A stretch of 64,000 nucleotides of DNA, taken from NCBI GenBank assembly GCA_015832175.1, contig WJXW01000018.1:682001-746000 (forward strand), given 5' to 3'. Position 1 is the stretch's first letter, and each line of letters opens with the position of its first letter. A program made the translations under genes and the position numbers. The notes beneath the pieces are model-generated. The model saw only the letters and a program-made list of their open reading frames with translations, had not been told where the DNA came from and made no database searches. Below are positions 1 to 11,262 of the stretch, one piece after another. Origin of the DNA: Paraphaeosphaeria minitans (taxonomy: Eukaryota > Ascomycota > Dothideomycetes > Pleosporales > Didymosphaeriaceae).

Positions 1-717
1 CACCACCTGCACGCCCTGGACTCGCGCTCCTCGCAGGCCGCCGCAACCTCGATCCTCAACTTCTACATCTCCGACGACGACACACTGAACGCCCAAAACC
101 AGACTGACATCCTCGCCAACGTTACCAACGCCGAGCAGATGGTGACGCATCCGACGGGCAACCTGGTATACGTAGTCACGAAGGATAGCAATGAGCTTGT
201 GACCATGCCCCTGCAGGGTTCCGAGGCACCAGCTTCCCCTTCGCGATTCAAAATACTGCCTAGCTCGATGGACGCGTCGCAGTACACGACGTTGTCGCTC
301 ACCATCTCTTCTTCAAAGACCAGTCTCTGGACGCTGTCCCAGTCACCGGCGCAGGTAGTTGTGACAGTGTTTAGTCTAGATGCTACGACCGGTACCGTCA
401 TTGGCGCCGTAGCGCGCGCGGGCTGGACTGGGGATGGGGCCTTTTCCCCAGCGCAGATAGCGCCTGCGCCGTTCTTTGGCAACGACATTGTTGCGGTCAC
501 GAATTCTCCTGTTGGATATACCGCGTTTCTCGGCCTGGATAAGGGCACTGCCGTGGCTGGCGAAACGGGAGACATCCAGCTCGCCAGCGAGGCCTTCCTC
601 GAAGACGTCTGGATGCTGAATGTCAAAAGCGATGCCGTCGCGGCGCCAAAGTTGAAGAGCTACGGCAGGATTGCTCTGGCATTTGATAGCCTGGGCGAGG
701 GTGTATGGGTTGATTGA
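1..717 (+). CDS. Lactonase / carboxy-cis,cis-muconate cyclase-like protein, C-terminal part
   Basis: The frame is open from base 1, so the 5' end lies outside the window; 238 residues remain. The visible part starts HHLHALD, continues through TNAEQMVTHPTGNLVYVVTKD, and ends GRIALAFDSLGEGVWVD. This pattern of short beta-strand segments with 'hP.G...Yvv.k..nel' repeats and a terminal 'LGE.VWVD' fits the seven-bladed beta-propeller lactonase superfamily, which includes fungal 3-carboxy-cis,cis-muconate lactonizing enzyme of the aromatic (protocatechuate) route. No intron is needed in the visible part. Substrate cannot be told from the sequence; other 6-phosphogluconolactonase-like propellers are the main alternative. 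The fold is fairly sure, the exact enzyme is not. Confidence 0.75.
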   Translation, partial: HHLHALDSRSSQAAATSILNFYISDDDTLNAQNQTDILANVTNAEQMVTHPTGNLVYVVTKDSNELVTMPLQGSEAPASPSRFKILPSSMDASQYTTLSLTISSSKTSLWTLSQSPAQVVVTVFSLDATTGTVIGAVARAGWTGDGAFSPAQIAPAPFFGNDIVAVTNSPVGYTAFLGLDKGTAVAGETGDIQLASEAFLEDVWMLNVKSDAVAAPKLKSYGRIALAFDSLGEGVWVD

Positions 718-1564
718 GTTGATTTCGAATATGTATTCTCAAGCTCTTTCCCATCTCGTCTAGGATTACAGCGTATGAGACCTACAATTGAGCCAACAAT
801 TGCAATTGCAGCATCTGTGAGAACCCGCTGCTCACCAGCCCAATCTTTGCATTGCTCCTGCAATACGGCTTGCCCCACACTGTCCTTTTCCCCCTTCATC
901 GCCAAGCAATTCGAATCCAATTAGCCTCATACGGAAGGTCCTCCAAACTCGCCTTCATCTCCGCCGGCTTATCCTCCGAGAGCAACCGCCCATCTTCCGT
1001 AGCTTGAATTTCTCTTCGCCCCGTCCCCACCCTCCTCTCCATGCCTCGGCACCTTCCCAATCACCTCCGTCCTACCAGGGTTATGCGTTTTTAGTGTACA
1101 TGGTGGTGAGGATGCGATGTAGAGTTTCGACGAGCGAAGCATACAGTGACCCTCATCGTCCTTGGTACATTTCACACCGTCACACTATACAACCCTTCCG
1201 GGCCCTCAGCTCCGTCCGAAGAAGCAGAGTTTACACAAACTTGCAACAGATATTGTTGATTCAACGACCAAAGGTCGTGCATAGAAACTCTATGTAGAGC
1301 GATGTATCTAGGTACAATGTGATATATACAAGAAGGGTATGATAAATAATAAGTCCCAGTGCGACAATAAAGTGCCGCACTGGGACGAGCTCGGGAGCGA
1401 GAAGGAGGATTAGCAGTTAGTAATTAACAATTAGGTAGCAATTACTCGGGGCTGGTGGCACGGATAGTGCGTAAGCATCGCACTAAGTCAGATATGTCGA
1501 CACGTCGTGTTGATCGTGGGGAGGGAGCAAGTAATATGTTCCGAGATTCTCCAGTCGTTGTTGG
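718..1564. other. Intergenic region between convergent genes
   Basis: About 850 bases between the lactonase stop and the GH16 stop, so it should hold two 3' UTRs. Short ORFs on both strands lack domain character and are treated as chance. A short inverted repeat, CAGTGCGAC near 1356 and GTGCCGCACTGGGAC near 1370, could form a hairpin in either transcript. Confidence 0.5.
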
Positions 1565-2832
1565 TTATAAAACCAAGTAAGAAGCCAAAGCGAATATTGC
1601 CAGCAGTGAACCTGCTTTGAACGCATAGCTTCGGGAGCCGGCGCCCTTTTTGGATGCAGAAGGTGAGGGAGACTGAGTCGCACTCGGCGTGCCAGTTGAT
1701 GTCGAGAACGTGGACGTTGCGCCGACGTACTCGACGACCACCTTTTTGATAGTCATTATTGCGTCTTTTGCGGGCGGGCCTCCAGTCCAGCCGGGATTGG
1801 CATCGGTCCTGAGAATGATTAAATGCTGGGTATGTGCAGGAATGCGGCGAGGACTTACCAATGCGCAAGCATCGCCTGCACCGGCTCCGTAGGGATGTTC
1901 TTGACAAAAGTGTTCACGACCTGGCCATCCAGCAAGAAGTACGCCTTGGACTCGGTCCGGACTAATTTGTACGTGTGGAAGTCGTCCGTCTGGTCTGCGG
2001 TGACGTTCAAGTTGACTTGCTGGATGGGTTGGTTTTTCGAAATCCCCTGGACCACTCCCCAGCTGACATTGGTGCGGGTCAAGTACTCCATGTCAACTTC
2101 GTTGTTGTCGGCACCGTAGAAGAAACCACCTTGTAAAATCAACGTCTGATCGTATCGCATGGTCGCGGCGCCCACGGAACTTACATTGACATGTGCCATC
2201 CTCTGAGCTCATCTTGACCGTCATTTCAAGCGAGCCCACGGAGAATATCTTGACGCTCTTTATCTGGGCGGAATCTAGGCCCACTGTGCTTTTCGGGTCG
2301 TATGTTTGGCCGCCGGGGACTTTGAGTTTTAACAAGCCGTCCGACACCTCGACGTTTTTCGGGTCCATCTGCCGCATATACGGGTTGTCGACGGAGCCGC
2401 CATATCCTCTCGTATCGACGACCCATTTGCTGGAATCGATTCCGTTTTCGAAGGTGGTGGTTTCGCTCGTGACTTGGTCTGCGTCATAAAGTCCTAGCAT
2501 GGGCTGGACGTTGTTAGCGATCGTGAGTCCCTACGGTTCGCAAGCACGAGCGGAAACCTCAAGGCGCGCAATACCTTTGATGGGTCGGGTGTCTGGTCGT
2601 TTGAGACCACAGATCGTGGTTTTATCACGCGTATCGCATGGTGCGTTTCTGCTGGCAGTCTGGAGGGGAGTGTAGTCGGCGAAGGCGTGTGTAAAGGCTC
2701 GCGAGGTGCATGTGGTATCCGCGGAGCGTTGAATCCGAGTGTCGGGTGACTGACAGCCGCACGGAAATGCGGATCTTGACCTGCATCAGTGGCCGCTGCC
2801 AATGCGCTGAGGGCGTAGTCCAAGACCTTCAT
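1565..2832 (-). CDS. GH16 endo-1,3(4)-beta-glucanase-like, secreted, GPI-anchored
   Basis: Proposed exons on the minus strand: 2832-2781, 2493-2185, 2129-1859 and 1808-1565, giving 291 residues. Introns of 287, 55 and 50 bases have GTCAAG, GTAAGT and GTAAGT donors. Joining removes all stops and rebuilds the GH16 core, including the catalytic E-x-D-x-E motif as NNEVDMEYLTR near residues 128-138. Exon 1 supplies a short hydrophobic start (MKVLDYALSALAAATDAG), probably a weak signal peptide. The C-terminus has a Ser/Thr-rich linker, a KKGAGSRS stretch and a hydrophobic tail ending ALASYLVL, typical of GPI attachment. Family members cut or remodel beta-1,3/1,4-glucans in the cell wall or outside the cell. 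A crosslinking (Crh-like) role is not excluded. The first intron is the least certain part. Confidence 0.85.
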
Positions 2833-3894
2833 CGCTGGTGTTTCGAAGTGTGAAAATCTTTATCCTAGAGAGGTGGAACGTAATCTGCGAACGAGCTGCA
2901 TCTCATGCGCTCCATTTATGAGCTGTCAGACTCTGATAAATTCTCCGATTAATTGGGAAAAACACTAGGTCCTGATTAGGTCGTAATTCTATGGCTTAAA
3001 ATTAGCTCTGAGGAAATAAGGCAAGACGGCAACTCCGGTCCCTGACGGCAGAGGCACCATTGGTGTTCATCTCATAGTTTGAAAGCATCGAGTTGACCGA
3101 GCACACAGCTCAGGTAGTAGGAGCAAACCAAACACTTGTACATCAATCAGCATGTCGATCCCATATCATCGTGAAACCCGGTACGTACCGCGCGGGTGGA
3201 AAAGGGTCCCGGGGGTTTGCCGAAATAAAGACAGTCTAGTCTCACACGGGGCACGTCAAGCCCAACAAAGCCTGGTCAGGGTGAAAGCGGATGGCTAGCA
3301 GGGCCGCCAGAGGCTGCCGACATCCGTGGCCCACACTGCAGAAGGCAAATGTGGGTGCTCCACTGCTCGCTTCACCTACCTTAACTCACCAAATCCGAAT
3401 CTAAACGCGCGCTGATGCGATGCGCGTGGTGCGTTTTTGATCAAGCTCGACTGGTAGGACGTAGTAGTTGGATACGCGAGTCATGTTGCTGAATTTCAAA
3501 GTCCAACATGACTCACGTAGAAGATGACCTGCGACCTCCCACGTGCGTCACACGCATTGCTCGTAATTACCTAATCATTGTGTCAGATTCCCACGTGCAT
3601 CGTTACCTAGGTAGTCATTGTCTCACGCCTCATCAGCATAAAGAGACATGTAGGTATTCACGCAACAAAGACCCACCCAAACATAAATAGTACCATACAC
3701 CACCACGCTTTCATCGCAACCTCATCGGCCCTTGAGTAAGCCTGGAATACACTCCGCCCAAAGAACACACTCCCTTTCTGAGCTCCCAACAAAACCCCAC
3801 TCCACAATCTCACTAACCACAGACCCAACTCTCCCATACCCACCCCACCAGACCACTCATAAACCACCCATCCTCCCAATCCACAATATCTAAC
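2833..3894. other. Intergenic region upstream of the GH16 gene
   Basis: Roughly 1 kb likely to contain the GH16 promoter. Only small unsupported ORFs are seen. The stretch 3668-3890 is rich in C and A on the plus strand and looks like a leader of the small ORF that follows. No clear promoter element was identified. Confidence 0.4.
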
Positions 3895-4236
3895 ATGGTT
3901 CCACCACCTACCCAACAAAAACAAGAACACCAACAAAAACACCAAAACCAACACCAAAACCAACAACCAACCTCTCCCCTCCCAAACCCTCCTCAACGCC
4001 AGCCCCTCCCCTTCCCCCTCCCCCCAACCCGCAGCCCCTGGCCCACTCGCGCCCGCCGCAGACAGTGGATCTCCAAAGACGAGCCCGAGTGGGACGTCGC
4101 CGAGTGGGACGCGCTAGTTGCGAACTTCTGCGCGGAGATTAGGGAGTATTTCCGGGTGTGGGAGGAGGAGGATGAGCGGGAACGGGAGCGGGAGGCGGGG
4201 GAATGGGGGAGGAGGAAGGTTGTTGATGATGGGTAG
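3895..4236 (+). CDS. Small hypothetical protein, Gln/Pro-rich start and charged tail
   Basis: A 113-residue ORF. Residues 1-50 are low-complexity Gln/His/Pro; residues 55-90 (SKDEPEWDVAEWDALVANF) look like an ordinary acidic helix-forming segment; the end is Glu/Arg-rich. The start ATG follows a C/A-rich leader. I recognise no family. GC-skewed low-complexity DNA can give chance ORFs of this size, and a 112-residue ORF on the opposite strand overlaps it, so this is a tentative call. Confidence 0.3.
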   Translation: MVPPPTQQKQEHQQKHQNQHQNQQPTSPLPNPPQRQPLPFPLPPTRSPWPTRARRRQWISKDEPEWDVAEWDALVANFCAEIREYFRVWEEEDEREREREAGEWGRRKVVDDG

Positions 4237-5430
4237 GGGGGGAGATTTGTTTTGTGGAGGATATGATTTTGGGAGATATAGGTAGGTAGATAGTGTGGGT
4301 AGGTAGTGTACGTTATATCATAGACTGCGCCCTAGCAGTTTCCTCGACCAGCATACTTGGGCCTCGGGTCCCATCTTCCGGCCCCCGATATACAAGTTCG
4401 GTAGCAAAAGCTCATCTTCTGCTCCGCATGGATTTATAAGTATTATCATTTGGCAATTCGGCTTCTCGAGCATCTGGCCTATTACATGTTACGATACCGA
4501 CATACACACCTGCACAGTGTAGTCGAGATACCACCCCTCGTACCTCCCCCTTTCCTCTTTCCCCTTTCCCACTACTCACCATTCAACCCCGCTCCACTAC
4601 ACTAACCCCCTAGATAACACTCGGCCGCCAACGAGCCGTAAACATGCTGAAGAACAGCGCTGCGCTGGATTACCTAGATAGATATATACCAGTCTACTCT
4701 ACACGACCCACCCCATCGACCCAACTCGTCACGGGTTCGAAAGAAAAAAGCCACAGCGACGACCATCTTGCAGTCGAAAGCTGTAATCAACACCTCACGT
4801 ATGCGTGCGAGGTCCTAACAATATGAGAGGGTCATGTACCTAGCTAGACGCGATAGATACATCATCGACATCGACATCGACATCGACATCGAATCTCGAC
4901 CGAACCTCGACCGAACCGCAAAGCAAAGCAAAAGTCATCACGAGCGGGAATCAGACTACAAGTACAATATTTTTAAACACCAGACCCCCTCCTTGGGACT
5001 AGGTAGTAGATAACGTGAGATCCATTATATGTGTAGATAGCGTACCGTAGGTAGTATGACCGTTGGACTTCTCTTCCGTCGATGGACAATCAATCAGTCC
5101 TAGGTTATGATAGCCTCTGCGCTAGCGATGGATGTCGCTGTCGTCGTGTACACTGTACACGATTCAAATGCACGTAGCCAATCGAGTTGAGACCACCGAC
5201 GTTTATAGGTCGGTATCACTCCTCGTGCAGGTGGCGAACGCGAACCCCATCGTCGACAGGGAAAGAAGAAGAGAGAAAAGAAAGAAAAAGGTGTCGGTCG
5301 CTTCGGCACTGAGCACCCCCTCCCCAATCTCCATCGTCCACCGTCCACCACTAACCCTTCATTTTTTTTTCTTGCTTTCCACGCTGCACGCGCAAACCCG
5401 CAGTTGCAGACCGATTACCTACCTACCCAC
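4237..5430. other. Intergenic region with a (CATCGA)n microsatellite
   Basis: Non-coding by eye. It contains a hexamer microsatellite, about five copies of CATCGA at 4864-4892, and several CCTAGGTAG-like short motifs. The right part holds the 3' flank of the kinase gene, with a poly-T run near 5360. No RNA gene was recognised. Confidence 0.45.
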
Positions 5431-6888
5431 CTACATCAACGCATCGCGCAGATCCCCACGCCACCCAACAACGTCCCTACGCGCAGTCTCATCGCGCACC
5501 AGCACGCGCGCAAACCACGCCTTAACACCGAACCCCAGAGCCATGCTCAACGCATCCAGCCGGACCGCGCTGCGCAAGCCGTGCTCGCCCGCAGCCACGT
5601 AGTCGAGCGGGGTGCCGAGCTTGAGGATCTCGCGCTTGAGGAAAGCGTTGGGGGCCACGCGGTCGTAGGGCGAAGCGCCCGTGACGAGGACCAGCAGCGA
5701 GACGGCGAGGGACCAGACGTCTGCTTCGGGCGTGGGGCCCGCCGTCGACGAGAGCTGCGAGGGCGCCATGAAGTCCCAGGTGGCGCCACCGGTGGGCTTG
5801 GGGGTCTTCGTGCCGGGCTCGGCAGGCGGGAAGGGTAGGCTGGCGGCGGAGAAGTCGGCGAAGACGGCGTGCGGGGTGCGCGTGGAGGGGTTGATGGCGA
5901 TGAGGATGTTGGAGGGCTTGATGTCGCCGTGGACGCAGGCTTTGTCTTGCAGCCAAACGAGGCCGTCGAGCAGGTTGCACGCGATGTAGGGGAAGACGTC
6001 GGCGAGTAGGGCGGCACGGTCGGGCCCATTGCGCGTGTTGAGTTCGGCGGTGATGAGGCTGTCGAGGGTCGACGGCATGTAGCCCATGACGAGAGCATCG
6101 GTGCGCATGTCTTGCCCGTAGTAGGGAACAAGGTATTTCTCAGCCGAGGGGAAGCGCGAGAGGTAAGACAGGATGTGGCCCTCTTCTGTTAGGACGCGGT
6201 GTGCAGTCTTCTCACAAGGGACCTTGATGGCGTAGGCTGACGGCATGGGAGGGTAGGGTTTGGACATGCTGGAGCCGCGGGAGCGGACGGGTGTGAGAGG
6301 AGGTGTTATCCCGGAGGAGGCTAGTGATGAAGAGATAGCCAACTCCTCGAGCATGGACGGTGCTGGGCTGGCAAGGTAGACGGTGCTCCAGGCACCGGTA
6401 CCGATGACCTTTTGCGTGCCGGCAGCGTCCATGTCAAACTCGTAGTCGGATGACCACGCGGGGAACTGCCGTGGCTCATGGCTGCCCGGCTTCTCAGTGC
6501 CTTCTACCGAGTACCCCGACGGCATGCCTCGTCGCAAGTTTTCCAGCTCTTCTCTGACACTCGACGACGACACTGAGCTCGACTTCGAGTGGCTCCTCTT
6601 TGTTGGAGTCGAGGGTGGTGTGTACGTCTTCGCCTGGTTGCGCGACCTAGCGTCGAAATCCATGTTGGAAATTGTTCTCCGCGTTGAAGTAGGAGAGGGA
6701 GGTGGTGTTGTACAGGTGATTGGGGGCTCGTAGTCAGAGGCGTGTGAAACCAGCTCAGGTACGGCGAGTAGCGTTGATGACGACGAAGCCTTTTCACGCA
6801 CAATATGCGAGGGGAGGAAAGTATGCTGCAATGTTGAGCCCAAGGAAGCAGTCACCGCGGTGTCCGTGGCGGGTGTGAAAGACTGCAT
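5431..6888 (-). CDS. Divergent serine/threonine protein kinase
   Basis: Single exon, 485 residues from the chosen ATG. A Ser/Pro/Thr-rich N-terminal region of about 150 residues precedes a kinase domain: glycine loop IGTGAWSTVYLA (about residue 160), AIKVPCEK with the ATP-binding Lys after a long Ser-rich insert, catalytic loop HGDIKPSN (about 318), then ADFSAAS where kinases usually have DFG, and WDFMAPSQ where APE is usual. Asp and Lys of the catalytic loop and Asp of the DFG position are kept, so activity is possible. The ORF continues upstream; an in-frame ATG at 6975 (MEQPRGK) would add 29 residues and is the main alternative start. A more distant ATG at 7248 reads through sequence that looks non-coding. 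Substrate and pathway are unknown. Confidence 0.8.
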   Translation of the reverse strand: MQSFTPATDTAVTASLGSTLQHTFLPSHIVREKASSSSTLLAVPELVSHASDYEPPITCTTPPPSPTSTRRTISNMDFDARSRNQAKTYTPPSTPTKRSHSKSSSVSSSSVREELENLRRGMPSGYSVEGTEKPGSHEPRQFPAWSSDYEFDMDAAGTQKVIGTGAWSTVYLASPAPSMLEELAISSSLASSGITPPLTPVRSRGSSMSKPYPPMPSAYAIKVPCEKTAHRVLTEEGHILSYLSRFPSAEKYLVPYYGQDMRTDALVMGYMPSTLDSLITAELNTRNGPDRAALLADVFPYIACNLLDGLVWLQDKACVHGDIKPSNILIAINPSTRTPHAVFADFSAASLPFPPAEPGTKTPKPTGGATWDFMAPSQLSSTAGPTPEADVWSLAVSLLVLVTGASPYDRVAPNAFLKREILKLGTPLDYVAAGEHGLRSAVRLDALSMALGFGVKAWFARVLVRDETARRDVVGWRGDLRDALM

Positions 6889-8959
6889 GGCCAGTACGAA
6901 GCGTGGTGTCGCGGCAGTGACAAAGTTCCTTTCAGACTTCACAATGTGGACTGTCTTTCCTCTGGGTTGCTCCATGTGACACGCACGCTGTGCGAGCCCT
7001 GGGTAATTGACAATGTGCGTCCCAGCAGTAACCGTTGGTACTGTTCTTTTGGTACGCAAACAATGGTACAACACCAGACAAGTGGCCTTTGTGACCCACA
7101 ACGCTATAGAACAATGATCCAGAAAGCTCTGCAGTCCAAGTGAAATAACGTCGGAAGAGCCTGGGACCAAATGACAGTAACGGAACGCTTGTCTGAAACA
7201 GTGATCTGATGGCCAGACCAGGGGCAGATTCGACGGAAGGCGACCCAAGGAAAGTCACCCCAATAACCGAACCAACAAGCCCCAAAAGACGCAAAGTTGT
7301 AGATACGGGAAACAGTTGGGTGCACAACGGACTCGACGTGGATATGGTACAAAGGTGGGCGTACACGGGCAGCCGAATATGCCTCATTAACGAAGATGCA
7401 TTGCGGGGATGAAGCGCGCGCAGGGCGCGTTTGGAGCGGTGCGAGGGCGCAGGCAGTACCGCAGAAAGCGATGCAGAAGAGGTGGCAGAGCGTTGGCGTC
7501 GAAGGCAGTGTTCTGTTGCAAGGACTTCAGCTGGTAATGGAGCAGTGTGTGACCATGTTATGGACCGGGAACGGCGGGAGAGCCGCTCGCATCACGATAG
7601 CATAGCACCGCCCCAACCCAACCCAACAGCGCCCTTGCGATAGCGCAAAGCGCGTCGGTCTCGTGTGACGATCTTGGGCTGGCACCGTCGTAGCCTTGTC
7701 CCCTGCTCCTTTCTCTTGTCTTGTCGCGTCTGTCTTGCCTTGCCTTATCGCGTCGTAACCCCGTCCTGTGCTCTTGTCTTGTCCTGTATCTCATCTTCAC
7801 CTCCCCCCCCCCTCGCCGATACGACAACCCCCATCCCATCATTAGTGCGTCCCAGCAAGCCAGCCTTCTAGAAAGCCGCACATCATCCACCCATCCCCTC
7901 CCTTGGATGCGGAAAACGTGGTTTGCATGATTGGCCACGGCGCGCGCTGATCCGCAGAACCGCCGCCCAGCCGCCGCCCAGCCCTAGGTACCGTAGGTAT
8001 CTAACGGTTCCCACCCGTTCATGCATTCCATTCCACGGGACCGTCGGGCATCGACTGCGTTTTTTTTTCTTTTCCTCAGCAGGATCAGCAGAGTCAGCAG
8101 AGTCAGCAGGGTCAGCAGGATTCGTCATTAGGGATAGGATGCAGCTACTGCGGCTGGTCTGCCGTCGTCGTAGTCGTCGTAGTCGTCGTCGTTAGACTTC
8201 CCCAGATTGTGCGCCTTAGCGCCCGATAAGAGACCGGAAAGCTATCGGCAGCTCTTCGGTAGACTAGCGTTGGATAACGGCTACACGCAAATGTCAGAAA
8301 CGCCATGAGCAGTGGGGCGATCGAGTTGCCAACGCCATCATCACCGGACCAGATGGTCTAGAGAGATGGTCTGCCTCCCAAACAAACTTTTCGACGCCTG
8401 CATCACCACGTTAGTCTTCACTCGAGCACCACACAGGGCTTTGATACACCGCTCGATTCGTCTACAGTACAGTGATCCGCATCGTATTGCTTCCCCTGCA
8501 ACAAGCTGTCTCGCTTCTGCTTCTGCTTCTGCCTTTGCCTCTGCCCCAATACCCTCTCGCGCGACACGGCTATGGCGCCGTTGCGCTCCGCAGCCTTCCT
8601 GGCTGCCCAAGTACAAGAGAAATCCCATTCCCATGATCCAACAGTCCTAACGCCAAGTCTCAACGAGAACGAGACACAAAATTCAAGAGAAAAGAAATGT
8701 CCAGTCAAAGGATGGAGGCAAAGAGAATATATGCAAAGTCTTCAGCTCCGCTTCGCCGAGGATATTTTTCGAATCACCAAACGCCCCGGTTCGTGGTTCC
8801 AATGCAAGTCGACCCTTCGTGGAATTAAGTAGGTATACGGTATCAAGGACATGCACACGCCGAGTCCACTACATTTTCCGCCTAGAACTTCCCCGGGGAG
8901 CGGTCATACATTTCGATGATTCGTTCATTCGAAAGAGATTGCCGCTCCCCATCCTGGCG
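6889..8959. other. Long intergenic region with simple repeats
   Basis: About 2 kb, probably the kinase promoter plus the 3' flank of the TRP-like gene. It carries a pyrimidine-rich tract at 7690-7815, a poly-T run near 8060, a CAGCAGAGT-type repeat at 8079-8122, a (GTCGTA)-type repeat at 8163-8193 and a (TTCTGC) repeat at 8512-8535. ORFs across these are low-complexity and not supported as genes. Confidence 0.45.
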
Positions 8960-11262
8960 TCAATGGTCATAGCCGGCTCCTCGTTGCCATGGGCTGGAGT
9001 TGTTCGCGGTCCTGTATTGCGCTTCATTCCGCAGACTGCCTGTTCGACCGTAGTCGTTTGACCCAGGCGGGCTAGTGTTGTTGTTGTTGTTGTTGTTGTA
9101 GTAGGACGGCGGTCCTTGCGCGGGAATAGACGGGTTCGAGCCGTACGGCGACGGCCCGGTCGGTGCCATCGGACTACGCGGCGGGGCTGGCTGGTAGTGT
9201 TCCGAGAAGGCGCCCTCCTTGCTCGCCAGCTGCCGTTGCTGATCAGCAGAGCTGATGGACATGGCGTCGTCATCATCCAGGCGCGCGTGTGTTCCCTTGC
9301 CCTCGCCACGTGCAGTCGCACCTAATGCATCTAGCTCAGTGGTAAGCTGCGTCTGTGACTTGATGAAGGAGCCACGGTCATCTCGCATTGGCTGGTAGCG
9401 TGTGTCGGGGTTCTTGGTGAAGATGGCAAAACCAGATGAAACCAGCACCATGAGAAGTAAGACAAGCGCGAACACGGCGTTGTAGACGAAGAAGATGACA
9501 CCCATAACACCGGTGACGATGGGCTAGATTTATTAGCGTTGACAATCATACAAGGTGCTGTGCTACCTACCGGCTGGTGGAACACCTCGGTGAAGACCAA
9601 GAAGAAGATGGCGCTTAGAAAGTTGACAGCTGCGATGGCGATGTTGAAACCGTTGGTCTTCTTGTCCATGTAGGGGCGCATGACGGAAACACCGACGAGG
9701 AGGGCAGCCTCGACGATGACGAGGCCAATGGCCTGAGCAGTACCGCTGCCCTGGGCAAAGCCAACAAACATGGCCTTGACAAGCGTGTAGGCGAGCACAG
9801 GGATGATGAAGTAGTACATGGTCGCCTTGAACTGCACGTAGAGGAAGCCCCATTTGTTGAGGGCGGCAGGGTCCGAGTACAGGATGTAGGCAGGGTTCTT
9901 GTGCATGACAATCGATCGCTGGGCAATGCGGACGACCTTGGAAGATGCCCACCCAAGAATCGCCATCATGGTGACTATGGTGAAGATGGCCAGAACGACC
10001 TCACCAGCTGAGTCGCGCTTGGTCAATTCCCAGAAACCGAGCACCATCATCTGCGGGAAACCGATGAGAATGACACGGAACAAGATGCCCTTGAGGACCG
10101 TGCGCCAACCGTTGCGGAAATCGTGGAATTGGTCGTGCTTCATCTTGCCAGCCTTGACGAGTCCCTCGCAAATGTACTTAAAGGCAACGACGCCAATTAC
10201 CACGAAGATGACGAAGATGACGAAGAAGGTGTAGCCAGTGAAGAATATGTTGGTCGTTTCGATCCTAGCTTTGAAACCGACTCGTTCAATACCGTGGAGA
10301 ACGACGTTGCTCGAGTGCTGGGCATTTGTGGAATCGCTGTTGCTGCGAGCTACCAGGCTTCCCACGGCGTTGTTGATGCCGTAGACGGCACGCTTCGTCA
10401 TGGGTAGGCTCTCGAGGCCACGCTTCATCTTCTTCTGCACTTCGACGGAGATGTAAGAGAGCTGCTTGAGATAGGTGGTGGGGGTACCGCCCGTGGCACG
10501 CTGGTACCAGGTGGACATTCGCTGCAGGAATCCGACACGGATGATGCCCATGCTCCACTGGAAGTTCTGCGTCCAAGCGGCAACGATGGGAGGAAGCGGC
10601 ACGGAACACATGCCGAGGAAAGCTTGGGCCTGGAAGTAACCAAAGAGCGACATGGCGTTGGCGGCGACGTGGGCGGCGGTGTTGGAGTGACCCAGTCCAG
10701 AGGTAATGGCCGAGGCTGCGAGGCCGAGACCGGCAATGACGGCAGTGACCCAGGCAACGGCCTTCTGGTCGACCGTCTGGCCGTTGGAGAGTTCGGCCTC
10801 GACGCAGCCCACCTCGTCGCCGTTGGTCTGGTTGGTGACCTTGATGCGAACAACGGCGTCGAGGTCGGGAATGGTGTAGGCGACGCCGGGAATCTTGCTC
10901 ATGATATCGGCCGAGATGTCGACGTTGGACTTGACTTTGATGTTGCCGGCGGCCATGGGGCACATGCCCTCGATGTTGTTCTTGGGGTCGCAGGGGTTCA
11001 GGTCCTGCTTCAAGGCCGAGTAGCCGTAGACGAGCAGCTCAAGCTCGGCGTTGATCTTGCCCGAGATGGTGGAGACGAACTCGATGTCGAAGTCGAGACT
11101 GCGGTTGCCGGGGGTGAATGCGACATTGAAGAGCGTGGCGGAGATGCTGGAGTTGGCGGAGCACGGGTTGAGCGAGCGCGACTCGATCTTGCGGTTGTCG
11201 GCGTGGGCCAAGGGCAGGGCTGCCGCCAGCAGCAGCAGCGCCCTGGAGAGCGACGGGACCAT
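8960..11262 (-). CDS. ML-domain TRP-like / flavin-carrier (Flc) family membrane protein
   Basis: Two exons, 11262-9571 and 9523-8960, joined by a 47-base intron (GTAGGT...CTAG, in phase), give 751 residues. Residues 1-21 are a signal peptide ending AHA. About 25-165 is a Cys-containing ML-like lumenal domain (NPCSANSSISATLFN; LNPCDPKNNIEGMCPMA). From about 170 to 610 there are multiple membrane segments with the family's conserved mid-region (GFFQAQAFLG-like GYFQAQAFLGMCS; FWELTKRDSAGEVVLA; YDKKTNGFNIAIA-like region). The tail of about 130 residues is cytosolic and disordered, with a (Asn)7 run coded by a TTG microsatellite at 9078-9098. In yeast, Flc proteins act in the ER/plasma membrane in FAD and calcium handling and wall upkeep; related fungal TRP-like proteins act in calcium flux. 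The family is clear, the transported species is not. Confidence 0.9.

Noticed and set aside
4727..4750. GGGTTCGAAA resembling a tRNA T-loop
   Set aside because: No acceptor, D or anticodon stem can be paired around it.
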